From positions 1 through 64,000 of the forward strand of contig NZ_JBFEFH010000008.1 of assembly GCF_040717455.1 (NCBI RefSeq): a DNA stretch of 64,000 nt. The letters run 5' to 3'. The translations under genes and the position numbers were made by a program. Every line of letters starts with the position of its first letter. The first letter of the stretch is position 1. The notes below the pieces were generated by a model that was not told where the DNA came from, ran no database searches, and worked only from the letters and a program-made list of their open reading frames with translations. Of the stretch, positions 18,694 through 27,101 are shown piece after piece. This stretch comes from Tautonia sp040717455 (GTDB lineage: Bacteria > Planctomycetota > Planctomycetia > Isosphaerales > Isosphaeraceae).

Positions 18694-19845
18694 GTGTCCA
18701 GGACGGTCTTGCTCGTCGGGGCCAGCGTGCGAGCCTCCGCCTTCTCGGCCATCCGGGCCTGGTTCGACCCCGTCGCCATCGACCTCTTCGCCGACTGGGA
18801 TCTCCGGCATGCCTGCCCGGCCCACCGGGTCGATCCCCCGTCCTACCCCGAGGCGATCGAGGGGCTCTCGCTCAGGGCCACCCTCCCGGGCACCCCCTGG
18901 TGCTACACCGGGGCGATCGAGAATCACCCGACCCTGATCGACCGCATCGCCCGCGAGCGGCCCCTGTGGGGCAACCCCGGAGCCGTCGTGCGAGCAGTCC
19001 GCGACCCCTTCGCCCTGGCCGACGCCCTGCGACGCGCCGGGCTCCCCGCCATCGACGCGAGACGCCACGCGCACGGCCTCCCGACCGACGGCTCGTGGCT
19101 GGTCAAGCGTCTCCGATCGGCCGGCGGCGCCCACATCCGACCCCTCGACGCCAACGGTCCCGCCCCGGTCGAGGGGGGCGAGTACCTCCAGCGCCGAATC
19201 CTCGGCCCGAGCGGCTCGGCCGTCTTCGTCGGCACCGCCGCCGGATCGGCCCGCCTGTGTGGTGTGACGCGGCAGTGGATCGGACACGACGGCGCGGCGT
19301 TTGGCTATCTCGGGAGCGTCGGCCCCGTCCGGGTGGCTCGGGCCGTTCGAACGCAGCTCGGGCAGCTCGGTTCACTCCTCGCCCGTGACTTCGGCCTTCG
19401 GGGCCTCTTCGGGGTCGATTTCGTCCTGAGCCGGGGCGCGGCCTGGCCCGTCGAGGTCAACCCGAGGCCCACCGCGTCGGTCGAGGTGCTCGAATGGGCC
19501 ACCGGCCGTCCCTTCTTCCGCGACCATGCCGCAGCCTTCGGGGCCGAGGCCGCCGAGGCGGGGCACGAGACTTGCGTGATGCGTCCTCGCGGGCGGGTGG
19601 GCAAGCTGGTCGTCTTCGCACCGGCCGGGGGCCGGGTTCCGGACGCGATCCGATGGCCGGAGACCGACCCCGGATCCGGGCGCCTGCCGAGGGTCGCGGA
19701 TCTCCCCCCGCCGGGCACCGCGTTCCTGACGGGTCAGCCGGTCCTGACGCTCCTGGACGCCGGGCCGTCGGCCTCCTCGTGCCGGATTCGCCTGGCCCGA
19801 CGCCTGATCTCGTGGCGGGACCGCCTGCGATCCTGGTCCCCCTGA
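18694..19845 (+). CDS. ATP-grasp protein associated with the H4MPT C1 module
   Basis: A 383-residue protein from GTG 18694. The middle has ATP-grasp features: a DGSWLVKRLRSAGG lysine/glycine loop, then GEYLQRRILG, FGVDFVLS and the metal-binding PVEVNPRPTAS near residue 250. ATP-grasp ligases join a carboxylate to an amine or thiol with ATP. An ATP-grasp gene is a known companion of H4MPT-linked C1 genes in methylotrophs and planctomycetes, where a role in H4MPT-type cofactor synthesis has been suggested. Divergent placement from fae fits that, but the substrate is unproven. Confidence 0.8.
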   Translation: MSRTVLLVGASVRASAFSAIRAWFDPVAIDLFADWDLRHACPAHRVDPPSYPEAIEGLSLRATLPGTPWCYTGAIENHPTLIDRIARERPLWGNPGAVVRAVRDPFALADALRRAGLPAIDARRHAHGLPTDGSWLVKRLRSAGGAHIRPLDANGPAPVEGGEYLQRRILGPSGSAVFVGTAAGSARLCGVTRQWIGHDGAAFGYLGSVGPVRVARAVRTQLGQLGSLLARDFGLRGLFGVDFVLSRGAAWPVEVNPRPTASVEVLEWATGRPFFRDHAAAFGAEAAEAGHETCVMRPRGRVGKLVVFAPAGGRVPDAIRWPETDPGSGRLPRVADLPPPGTAFLTGQPVLTLLDAGPSASSCRIRLARRLISWRDRLRSWSP

Positions 19846-19986
19846 TTCCGGCCGCCCCCTGCCCCGTGCCCATCCGGCTGACGGCCGAGAACCGATGGCC
19901 TCTTCGGTTCGTAGAAGACAACATCTGTCCCTCACAAACGAACACCCTGGCAGACGCCAGTACCTGAACCGAGGAGGAATGGAACC

Positions 19987-20679
19987 GTGATTTTCGACCC
20001 CGTCTACTTCCTGTTTCTCGCCCCGGCGATGCTCCTGGCCGCCTGGGCCCAGATGCGCGTGAAGTCCGCCTATGCCGAGGGGGCCCAGATCCCCTCCTCG
20101 GCCGGCGTGACCGGCGCCCAGGCCGCGGCCGAGGTCATGCACTCCGAAGGCCTGAACCGCGTCGACATCGAGCCGGTCGACGGCTACCTGAGCGACCACT
20201 ACGACCCGCGGCACAAGGTCCTCCGCCTCTCCCCGGGCGTCTACGGCGAGCACTCCCTGGCCGCGCTCGGCATCGCCGCGCACGAGGCCGGGCACGCCCT
20301 GCAGGACGCCCACGGCTACGGCCCCCTGGCGATCCGGAACCTCCTGGTCCCGGTCGCCGGGTTCGGGTCGAACTTCGCCTGGATCGTCATGATCGTCGGC
20401 TTCTTCATGGGCTCGATGAACATCATCATCGGCGGCATCGCCCTGTTCTCGGCGGTCGTCGTCTTCCAGCTCGTGAACCTCCCCGTCGAGTTCGACGCAA
20501 GCCGACGCGCCCGGGAACACCTGCTCTCCACCGGCCTGATCACCGCCCAGGAAGAGCCGGTCGTCGCCAAGGTCCTCAACGCCGCGGCCTGGACCTACGT
20601 GGCCGCCACCCTGTCGAGCATCCTCACCCTGCTCTACTTCCTCTTCCGGTCGGGCCTGCTCGGCGGCCGGAGTGAGTGA
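19987..20679 (+). CDS. YugP-type zinc membrane metallopeptidase
   Basis: A 230-residue protein from GTG 19987, chosen because GAGGAGG lies 10-16 bp upstream; a nearby ATG is out of frame. An N-terminal membrane segment precedes the zinc motif HEAGH (residues 99-103) in LGIAAHEAGHALQDA. Further hydrophobic segments lie at about 133-165 and at the C-terminus, and LPVEFDASRRA is the conserved third-ligand region of the family (zinc peptidase 2, PF04298). Members are predicted inner-membrane proteases with unknown substrates. A strong hairpin follows the gene. Confidence 0.88.
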   Translation: MIFDPVYFLFLAPAMLLAAWAQMRVKSAYAEGAQIPSSAGVTGAQAAAEVMHSEGLNRVDIEPVDGYLSDHYDPRHKVLRLSPGVYGEHSLAALGIAAHEAGHALQDAHGYGPLAIRNLLVPVAGFGSNFAWIVMIVGFFMGSMNIIIGGIALFSAVVVFQLVNLPVEFDASRRAREHLLSTGLITAQEEPVVAKVLNAAAWTYVAATLSSILTLLYFLFRSGLLGGRSE

Positions 20680-20708
20680 CCGACCGGTCGGACTCTGATC
20701 AAAATCCC

Positions 20709-20759
20709 GAACGGCCCGGCCCTCCCCCTCCATTGAGGAAGAAGGCCGGGCCGCGTTCG
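20709..20759 (+). terminator. Hairpin terminator after the YugP-type protease
   Basis: The core arms 20712-20721 and 20744-20753 are exact reverse complements, and the stem extends through CGAAC/GTTCG with a 2-nt bulge. It lies 30 bp after the stop. There is no clear U-tract. Confidence 0.55.
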
Positions 20760-20855
20760 TGATGGGCGATGCCCGCCCGTGGGAATGGCCTTTGCGACGA
20801 GTCCGACGGCCCCTGATCGGGCCAGTCCCGCTCGGAACCGAGAGGACCGTTGCTA

Positions 20856-21344
20856 ATGACCCTCCCACCCGATGCGAGCCGGCTCCGCGTCTGGCTGATT
20901 CCGCCTCTGGCCGTCCTGCTCGCCACCGGCTGCGGCCTCCCGCTCGACCCGAAAGGGACGCTGAAGCGGGCGCGGGACGGCACCATGCGGGTTGGGGCCG
21001 TGCATCATCCCCCCTGGGTCGACGTGCGGGGCGGAGGCGAGCCGGAGGGCACGGAGGTCGCACTCGTTCGTCGCCTGGCCGACGAGCTGGGGGCCCGGGT
21101 CGAGTGGACCGTCGGCGGCGAGACGGCCTTGATGCACCGGCTGGAGCGTCACGAACTGGACCTGGTCGTCGGCGGGATCACCGAGGACACGGCCTGGCGC
21201 GGGACGATCGGCATGTCGAGGCCGCACGACCGCGACGGCGACCAGCCGGTCATCCTGGCCATTGCTCCGGGAGAAAACGGCTGGCTCCTCCACCTCGACC
21301 GCTGGATCGCCCGACGCGGCGCGAGCCGGGAGGACGGCCCATGA
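20856..21344 (+). CDS. Shortened solute-binding (SBP_bac_3-like) lipoprotein
   Basis: A 162-residue protein; ATG 20856 has AGAGGA about 9 bp upstream. A lipobox LATGC at about residue 25 predicts a lipid-anchored periplasmic protein. Residues about 45-120 match lobe 1 of polar amino-acid binding proteins (TMRVGAVHHPPWVD, GTEVALVRRLADELGA, LDLVVGGITEDTAW). The second lobe is missing: GMSRPH is followed almost at once by a tail, PGENGWLLHLDRWI, that resembles the usual C-terminus. Normal length is about 240-280. Its stop overlaps the CDF exporter start (ATGA), so the two are translationally coupled and may work together. Confidence 0.65.
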   Translation: MTLPPDASRLRVWLIPPLAVLLATGCGLPLDPKGTLKRARDGTMRVGAVHHPPWVDVRGGGEPEGTEVALVRRLADELGARVEWTVGGETALMHRLERHELDLVVGGITEDTAWRGTIGMSRPHDRDGDQPVILAIAPGENGWLLHLDRWIARRGASREDGP

Positions 21345-22303
21345 AACCGCTCGCCGATTTCGAGTTCCCCTCGGACCGGCGCGGATTCTTGCGACGGGCC
21401 GTCCGGCTCGAAGCGATCACGATCGCCTACCTCCTCAGCGTCCTGGTCCTGTTCGGCCTGGTCTACGACGGGACGCAGATCATCAAGGCGGAGCTGGTCG
21501 AGGTCGGCCTCAGCCTGACGGCCCCGATCGCCTTCCTGGTCGCCCAGCCCTTCCGCGAGCGGTCGCCGAGCGTCCAGTTCCCCTACGGCTTCCACCGGGT
21601 CGTCTCGATCGCCTTCCTGGTGGCGTCGGTGGGGCTGGTCGCGCTCGGGGCCTTCCTGTTCCTCGACTCGGGCCTGTCGCTGATCCAGGTGCACCGGCCC
21701 ACCATCGGCTCGATCGAGGTCTTCGGCCGGGTCATCTGGCGGGGCTGGTTGTTCCTGCCGATCCTGGTCTGGAGCGTCGTGCCTGCCGTCTTCCTCGGCC
21801 GGGCGAAGGCCGAGCCGTCTCGCCGATTGCACGACAAGGTGCTCTATGCCGACGCCGAAATGAACCGGGCCGACTGGAAGACCGGCCTGACCGCCATCCT
21901 CGGCATCCTGGGCATCGCCCTGGGGTTCTGGTGGGCCGACTCGCTCGCCGCCTTGCTGATCTCCTTCAACATCCTCCTCGACGGCGGGAAGAACCTCCGC
22001 GCCTGCGTCTTCGACCTGATGGACCGCGTCCCGCACCGGGTCGACGATGCCGCCGTCGAGGCCCTGCCCGCCCGGATCGCCACCGAGCTGAAGAAGCTCG
22101 ACTGGGTCCGCGACGCCCGCGTCCGGCTCCGCGAGGCCGGCCACGTCTTCCTCGGCGAGGCCTTCGTCGCGCCGGTCCATCACCGCGACCTCATGCCCCG
22201 GGTCGCCGAGGCCCGCGACCGGCTGCTCCGCCTCGACTGGCGGCTGCACGAGGTGGTCATCCAGTTGGAGGAGGGGGCGACCGACGAGGCGGGCTCGTCC
22301 TGA
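21341..22303 (+). CDS. Cation diffusion facilitator (CDF) family transporter
   Basis: A 320-residue membrane protein from ATG 21341, with GGGAGGAC upstream and a 4-bp ATGA overlap with the lipoprotein gene. It has about six hydrophobic segments, with FPYGFHRVVS after the second (a CDF signature) and an ADAEMNRADWKTG stretch carrying Asp residues of the metal path. The C-terminal domain from about 225 is cytoplasmic and alpha/beta, as usual for CDF dimers. It likely exports a divalent metal such as Zn, Fe or Mn by proton antiport. The ion cannot be assigned from sequence. Confidence 0.85.
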   Translation: MKPLADFEFPSDRRGFLRRAVRLEAITIAYLLSVLVLFGLVYDGTQIIKAELVEVGLSLTAPIAFLVAQPFRERSPSVQFPYGFHRVVSIAFLVASVGLVALGAFLFLDSGLSLIQVHRPTIGSIEVFGRVIWRGWLFLPILVWSVVPAVFLGRAKAEPSRRLHDKVLYADAEMNRADWKTGLTAILGILGIALGFWWADSLAALLISFNILLDGGKNLRACVFDLMDRVPHRVDDAAVEALPARIATELKKLDWVRDARVRLREAGHVFLGEAFVAPVHHRDLMPRVAEARDRLLRLDWRLHEVVIQLEEGATDEAGSS

Positions 22304-22359
22304 TCGCAACGGGGCGACGCATCCCGGGCCGGTCAGGAGTCGGTCCCCCATCGCCCCGA

Positions 22360-22896
22360 TCACGCATCCAGATCACGATCCCACATCATGGGATTCTTCG
22401 TGACGCCCTCCTGCAAGACCCCATCCGGCTTCTTCACAAGACCCCCGGGCTCGCCTCGCGATGAGATGATCCACGAGGAATACAGCATCGCCAGCGCCGC
22501 CGAATAGAAGGCCATCCAGTGGCCTGAAAACCCCCGGAACACTGCCGGGGGCATGTCTCCTTCCGCGGCTTGCTCCCCGGCCGGTGCCATTGCTGCGAAG
22601 AAGAGCAAGAAGTTGAAGAAGGCGTAGACGAAGAAGGCCGAGGTCATCCACCGCATCCAGGCCGGGCATCCCCGCAGGGCGACGCGCCAGGCATCCTCCC
22701 GTTTGGCCCCCCGGGTCATCTGCCCCGAGGCGAGCAAGGCGGGCAGCCAGACCACGAAGATGCCGAGGTGCAGGCCCCAGGTCGCCATCCCGAGCGGCTG
22801 GGGCACCCCCAGCCAGGCGCAGCCGTGGGCGACGAGGCTGAGCAAAAGCCCGACGGAGGCCAGGGCCAGGAACGGGACGATGAGCACGACCATCAT
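22360..22896 (-). CDS. Four-helix membrane protein partnered with the dihaem cytochrome
   Basis: A 178-residue protein from ATG 22896. It has four hydrophobic segments (about 1-25, 38-57, 86-105 and 124-143) and a polar C-terminus. No family was recognised. Its start lies 3 bp after the stop of the YVTN-cytochrome gene, so the two are almost certainly one operon, and it could be a membrane anchor or electron-transfer partner for that exported protein. It contains no CXXCH haem motif. Confidence 0.75.
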   Translation of the reverse strand: MMVVLIVPFLALASVGLLLSLVAHGCAWLGVPQPLGMATWGLHLGIFVVWLPALLASGQMTRGAKREDAWRVALRGCPAWMRWMTSAFFVYAFFNFLLFFAAMAPAGEQAAEGDMPPAVFRGFSGHWMAFYSAALAMLYSSWIISSRGEPGGLVKKPDGVLQEGVTKNPMMWDRDLDA

Positions 22897-22899
22897 CGA

Positions 22900-24765
22900 T
22901 CAGAGCGTCTTCAGGTACTCGATCAGGTCCGACGTCTCCTGCTCGGTCAGCTCGCCGAGGCCGGTGACGAAGTCCGGCGCGTGGTCGCCGGTCAGGGCGT
23001 CGCGGAGGGTCCGGGCGCGGCCGTCGTGCAGGTACGGGTCGTTGTCGTAGGTCCCTCGGAGCGACGGCGGGTTGTACCCCTTGTGCACGTCCCGCTCTTC
23101 TTCGAGGCCGACGATGTGGATCTCGCCGTCGGTGAAGTTCGGGCCGGAATGGCAGGTGTTGCACGCGGCCTTCGGCGATCGGAAGACCTCCCGGCCGCGC
23201 TCGGCCGCCTCGGAGATCTCGCCGTTGGGGCCGACGTACGGGTTGCGGGGGTGTTCGAGCGTCTTGAGATAGCTGATGAGGGCCTGCACCTCGTCGTCGG
23301 TCGGCGCCTCCCCCTGCATGCTCTTGGTGAACGACTCGACCATGGCCTCCTCGAAGCTCCCCTGCCAGCCGTGCCAGGTCCAGGGCCCGGTCTGATACGC
23401 GCCCCGGAGGGTCGGCACGTCCTTCTGGCTGCGGGCGGAGCGGAGGTTCGAGAAGTCGTGCCAGCCGTCGTTCATGGTGTCGAAGCGCTCGCCGTTGTGG
23501 TGGCCGTCGCTGTGGCAGGTGTTGCAGCTATACCACTGGTTGTGCGACCGCACGGCGTCGTGGAAGATGATCTCCCCCCGGCGGACGACCGACAGCTCCT
23601 CGGGCCCTCCCAGGTCGATCGTCCGGACCAGCTCGCCCGCCTCGGCGTCGATCACCTGCACCGAATCGCCCAGGTAGTTGGCCGCGTACAGGGTCTTGCC
23701 GTCGGGGGCGAAGGCCAGCTCGGTCGGCCGGCCCCCGGTGGCGACGCGGCGGAAGCGGCCGTCGCCGCCGAGCAGCGAGAAGTGGATCAGGTCGCGCGAG
23801 CCCCCCGTGCGCCACGGGAGCCGTTGCAGGTCGGTCCGGAGCAAAATGACCTCGTGCGATCCCCCCGCCGAAATCGCGATGTACTTCCCGTCGCCGCTGA
23901 CGGCCAGGCCGTGCACGTCGCCGACGGCGTCCCCCTGCGGGTCGAGCGACTGCGTGGCGTAGTCCTCGGGCGAGCCGTCGAGCGGCACCCGCGTCAGGCG
24001 CTGGCCGAGCACCCAGCCGAGGTCGATGTTCCGGTCGGTCGTCGCCATCCCCCGGTTCTCCATGTTGGCGACGTAGCCGAATTCCCCCGAGGGGTCGATC
24101 GCCACCTGTCGGAGGTTCGACCCCCGGACCGGATAGGTCCGCTCGACGTTCAGATCCGCCGTCCGGATCAGGGTCAGGTCGCCCGACCGCGTGTTGCCGA
24201 CGAGCAATCGCTCGCCGTCGGGGCTGAGGGCCAGGCCCCTCGGCTCCCGGCCCACGGCCACCCGCCCGGTGACCTCCAGGCGATCGAGGTCCACCCGAAC
24301 GACCTCATTCGCCACGCCGACCGTCACATACGCCGTATTGCCGTCCTCGGCGATCACCACCCCCCGGGGCTCGGGGCCGACCTCGATCCGGCCGGTCACC
24401 TCCAGCGCGTCGTCCCCCACCCGGAGCACGGCCAGGTCGTAGCCGTACCAGTGCGTCACGGCCCCCCGTCGGCCGTCGGGGGCGAAGGCCACGCCCGCCG
24501 GCTTCTCTCCGGTCGGGATCTCGGCCAGCACCTCGCCCGATCCCGTGTCCACCAGCGACACCGAGTCGGCCGTCTGATTCGCGGTCAGGAGGCGGGAGCC
24601 GTCGGCCGACAGTGCCAGGGCGATCGGGGAGCGGTGGGGTTCGGCCTGGTCGGTGCCCGTCTCGTCGCCGGTGGTCGGTCGAAACGAGAAGGCCATCAAC
24701 GTCGCCAGGCCCAACGCCAGGGCGATCGGAGCCGGGGCCAATCGGGCAATCGGGTGATGCGTCAC
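22900..24765 (-). CDS. YVTN beta-propeller dihaem cytochrome c
   Basis: A 621-residue exported protein from ATG 24765 with a signal peptide (about 12-27). Residues about 40-390 are YVTN/NHL-type propeller blades (IALALSADGSRLLTANQ, VGPEPRGVVIAEDGNTAYVT, LAFAPDGKTLYAANYLGD). The last 230 residues are dihaem cytochrome, with CNTCH at about 413 and again at about 532, as in the cytochrome c peroxidase/MauG-like class; FSNLRSARSQKDVPTLRGAY and GYNPPSLRGTYD are typical of its loops. A role in periplasmic electron transfer or substrate oxidation is likely. A membrane-protein gene follows 3 bp downstream. Confidence 0.88.
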   Translation of the reverse strand: MTHHPIARLAPAPIALALGLATLMAFSFRPTTGDETGTDQAEPHRSPIALALSADGSRLLTANQTADSVSLVDTGSGEVLAEIPTGEKPAGVAFAPDGRRGAVTHWYGYDLAVLRVGDDALEVTGRIEVGPEPRGVVIAEDGNTAYVTVGVANEVVRVDLDRLEVTGRVAVGREPRGLALSPDGERLLVGNTRSGDLTLIRTADLNVERTYPVRGSNLRQVAIDPSGEFGYVANMENRGMATTDRNIDLGWVLGQRLTRVPLDGSPEDYATQSLDPQGDAVGDVHGLAVSGDGKYIAISAGGSHEVILLRTDLQRLPWRTGGSRDLIHFSLLGGDGRFRRVATGGRPTELAFAPDGKTLYAANYLGDSVQVIDAEAGELVRTIDLGGPEELSVVRRGEIIFHDAVRSHNQWYSCNTCHSDGHHNGERFDTMNDGWHDFSNLRSARSQKDVPTLRGAYQTGPWTWHGWQGSFEEAMVESFTKSMQGEAPTDDEVQALISYLKTLEHPRNPYVGPNGEISEAAERGREVFRSPKAACNTCHSGPNFTDGEIHIVGLEEERDVHKGYNPPSLRGTYDNDPYLHDGRARTLRDALTGDHAPDFVTGLGELTEQETSDLIEYLKTL

Positions 24766-24919
24766 AGCTTACGCTCCTCCGGAAGACTTAGGCGGGCAGC
24801 GATCGGCGAGAACGCCGGCGGGGAGGCCGGCCGCGGGCGGAGTCGGTGCGCACGGCGGCGCATAGTCCCAAGCATACGCACCGACCTCGGATCCCGACAA
24901 GCTCCGGCACCGGGAGCAA

Positions 24920-25006
24920 GATCGCGCGCAGGGACGCGAAGTCGCAGGGGAGAGATCGGGAGAGGGATGGCCCGTCCCCCGATCCCCCGCGTCTCTGCGC
25001 GCGATC
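24920..25006. repeat. 19-bp inverted repeat in the cytochrome upstream gap
   Basis: Arms 24920-24938 and 24988-25006 are reverse complements at 18 of 19 positions, separated by 49 bp. It lies after the stop of the minus-strand gene ending at 25033 and before the cytochrome start, so it may end the upstream transcript. The arm (GCGCAGRGACGCG) resembles a repeat-like stretch near 60329-60350. Confidence 0.55.
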
Positions 25007-25032
25007 CCGCCCCTTCTCCGGGACAGCGTCGA

Positions 25033-25365
25033 TCAGTCGTCCGTCGGGTCGATCGGCTCCTTGATCGACCGCAGGAAGAACTCCGCCTTCTTCTTCGCCT
25101 TGAGCTGCGCCGCGTGCGCCTCGGCGGCGGCCTTCTGTGCGTACGGGAAGGTGGCGACCGGCCGGCCGCCGATGTCGCAGACCGCCCAGACGACCCGCAT
25201 TCGGGGCTGAGTCAAGGGCTTGCGGCGGCTCGATTCCTCGGGCCTCGGCCGCATGGGGGTGGCCGCGGGGGCTCGGGCGGCGGCCTCTCGATCGCGGGCC
25301 TCGACCGCCTCGACCTCGGCGCGGAGGTCGCGGAGGGTCCGACCTCGGGCAGGGCGTCGTGCCAT
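25033..25365 (-). CDS. Small conserved-looking hypothetical protein
   Basis: A 110-residue protein from ATG 25365 with AGGAAG about 12 bp upstream. The first 50 residues are Arg/Ala-rich and probably disordered. Residues about 54-110 look like a compact domain: MRVVWAVCDIGGRPVATF, then a helical AEAHAAQLKAKKKAEFFL and KEPIDPTDD. The strong GC3 bias supports coding. No function is known to me; it could bind nucleic acid given the basic N-terminus. Confidence 0.6.
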   Translation of the reverse strand: MARRPARGRTLRDLRAEVEAVEARDREAAARAPAATPMRPRPEESSRRKPLTQPRMRVVWAVCDIGGRPVATFPYAQKAAAEAHAAQLKAKKKAEFFLRSIKEPIDPTDD

Positions 25366-25472
25366 GGTCGTTGACTTCCTTCTTCTGGTGCGTGGTGTGT
25401 GTTCGCGGCGTGATGGACGAGCAGTGCCGAGTCGGGCGCGGGCCGGCGGAGGGTCTCGGGCGGTCGCCCGGT

Positions 25473-26444
25473 TCAGGGGCGATCGAGCCGATAGAGGGTC
25501 GCCTCGTCGACCGGCTCGAACCCGAGCGACTGGTAGAGGCCGAGGGCCGCCGCGTTGGCCGCCCGGGTCTGGACGGCGATCGCGTGGATCCCCCTCTGGA
25601 TATGGTAGCGGATCACCTCGCGAATCAAGTATTTCCCCAGCCCCTGGCGCCGCGATTCGCTCGCCACCCCCACGTCGATCAATCCCGCGCGGAGCCGACC
25701 GTCGAGCCGTTCGAACCCGGCCATGTCCCAGGTCGTCGCCGTCGCCGCCGCCCGGCCCGCCGAGTCCTCCAGCCGGAATCGGATGGCATACGTCGCCCCG
25801 AGCGCCAGCGCGTCCCACCACGGCCCGAACGCCGCGTCCTCCTCGATCGTCAGCTGGAACCGCCGCCGCAGGAGGACCGACTTGGGGTCGAACCCCGGCT
25901 CGGCCTTCGTCCCCGAGAGATCCCGCTCCAGCAAGACCGACCGGGACACCTCCTCGAAGCCCGAGGCCCGCGCCGCCCGGTGAAACCCCTCGTGCCCCTT
26001 GAGGATCCCGGCGAATTCGCTCCCCCCGTAGATCCCCCAGTAGAACGGGTTGAGCGGATACTGCCCCCCCGCGTAAATCACCCGGGCCCCTCCGTCCCGG
26101 AGCCTGGCCACCGCCCGCTCGATCAGCGAGGGGCCAACCGCCTCGTCCGCCTCCGGGTCGACCGCGAGCATGGCGACCGTCCCCATCGACCGGTCGAGCC
26201 GGTGCGACGCCCCGTCCGCCTCGGCCGGGCCGAAGCCCCCGTGGGCGAACCCGACCAGCCGCCCCTCGCCGTCGTCCCGCGCGACGATCAGGTCCCCGAG
26301 CGCGAAGCCGAGGCGATTCAGGCAGGCTTCGGTCAATTCCCTGGGCTTCAACGGCCGGGCCACGCCGTACGCGGGCGTCCCCTCGTTCCAGAGCCGGACC
26401 AGGGCCGGGATGTCGTCATTGCGGGCGGCGCGAAAGGTGGTCAC
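25473..26444 (-). CDS. GNAT family acetyltransferase
   Basis: A 323-residue protein starting at GTG 26444, because family similarity begins right there (VTTFRAARNDDIPALVRLW). The N-terminal half is GNAT-like (LIVARDDGEGRLVGFAHGG, MLAVDPEADEAVGPSLIERA), and the C-terminal half has the acetyl-CoA loop RRQGLGKYLIREV followed by VQTRAANAAALGLYQSLGF, so it is a two-GNAT-fold protein. The acceptor substrate is unknown. No clear ribosome site precedes the start. Confidence 0.8.
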   Translation of the reverse strand: MTTFRAARNDDIPALVRLWNEGTPAYGVARPLKPRELTEACLNRLGFALGDLIVARDDGEGRLVGFAHGGFGPAEADGASHRLDRSMGTVAMLAVDPEADEAVGPSLIERAVARLRDGGARVIYAGGQYPLNPFYWGIYGGSEFAGILKGHEGFHRAARASGFEEVSRSVLLERDLSGTKAEPGFDPKSVLLRRRFQLTIEEDAAFGPWWDALALGATYAIRFRLEDSAGRAAATATTWDMAGFERLDGRLRAGLIDVGVASESRRQGLGKYLIREVIRYHIQRGIHAIAVQTRAANAAALGLYQSLGFEPVDEATLYRLDRP

Positions 26445-26538
26445 GAGACAATCCCGGCGGCTATCGATCACGAGAATTCGAGGAACACACGAGCACCTTG
26501 GCTTCGACTCAGGCCGGCTCAGTCCAGCTCGGCTCGGC

Positions 26539-26847
26539 TCAGCCCAGGGCGACCTGAATCTCCTCCCCCTCAATACGCACGTCGTAGACCGGGATCCGGA
26601 TCGAGCTGAAGGTCGTGCTGCGTCCGTCCCTGAGGTCGAACTGCCACCCGTGCCAGGGGCAGGTCACGACCCCTCCCCGGCAGACCCCCTCGGCCAGCGG
26701 ACCCCCCTGGTGCGGGCAGATGCCGTCGACCGCGACGATCTCCCCGTCGAGGTTGAACAGCGCGACGATCGTCCCCTCGTGCTCGACTTCCTTCGACGAT
26801 CCCGGCGGCAGATCCTCGCGACGGGCCAGGGTGACAAACTCGGGCAT
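26539..26847 (-). CDS. Rieske-type [2Fe-2S] ferredoxin
   Basis: A 102-residue protein from ATG 26847. The cluster ligands are visible as CPHQGG (Cys 44, His 46) and CPWHGW (Cys 63, His 66). The size and fold match the NirD/BphF-like small cytoplasmic Rieske ferredoxins. No oxygenase or nitrite-reductase partner is next to it, so the electron acceptor is unknown. It lies 95 bp upstream of the acetyltransferase on the same strand. Confidence 0.93.
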   Translation of the reverse strand: MPEFVTLARREDLPPGSSKEVEHEGTIVALFNLDGEIVAVDGICPHQGGPLAEGVCRGGVVTCPWHGWQFDLRDGRSTTFSSIRIPVYDVRIEGEEIQVALG

Positions 26848-27101
26848 CGGACTCAGGACTCCCTACCGGCTCGGCGACCGTGACGGACCCTTCGGCGGGC
26901 CGGGCGGCGACCTGACGCCCACCCGCCCGGGATCGCTCGCCCCCGAATAGACCGCCCGCGGTCCGATCCTGTCAATCTCCCGGTCCATCATCTCCGAAGG
27001 TTCGCCGCCTGCCTACACTCTCTCCGGGGAAAGATCGCCCGAAATTCGAGGGGCGGTCGGTCGGTCGGCCGGCGTCGGTGGAATCTCCGATCGGAGGGGG
27101 A

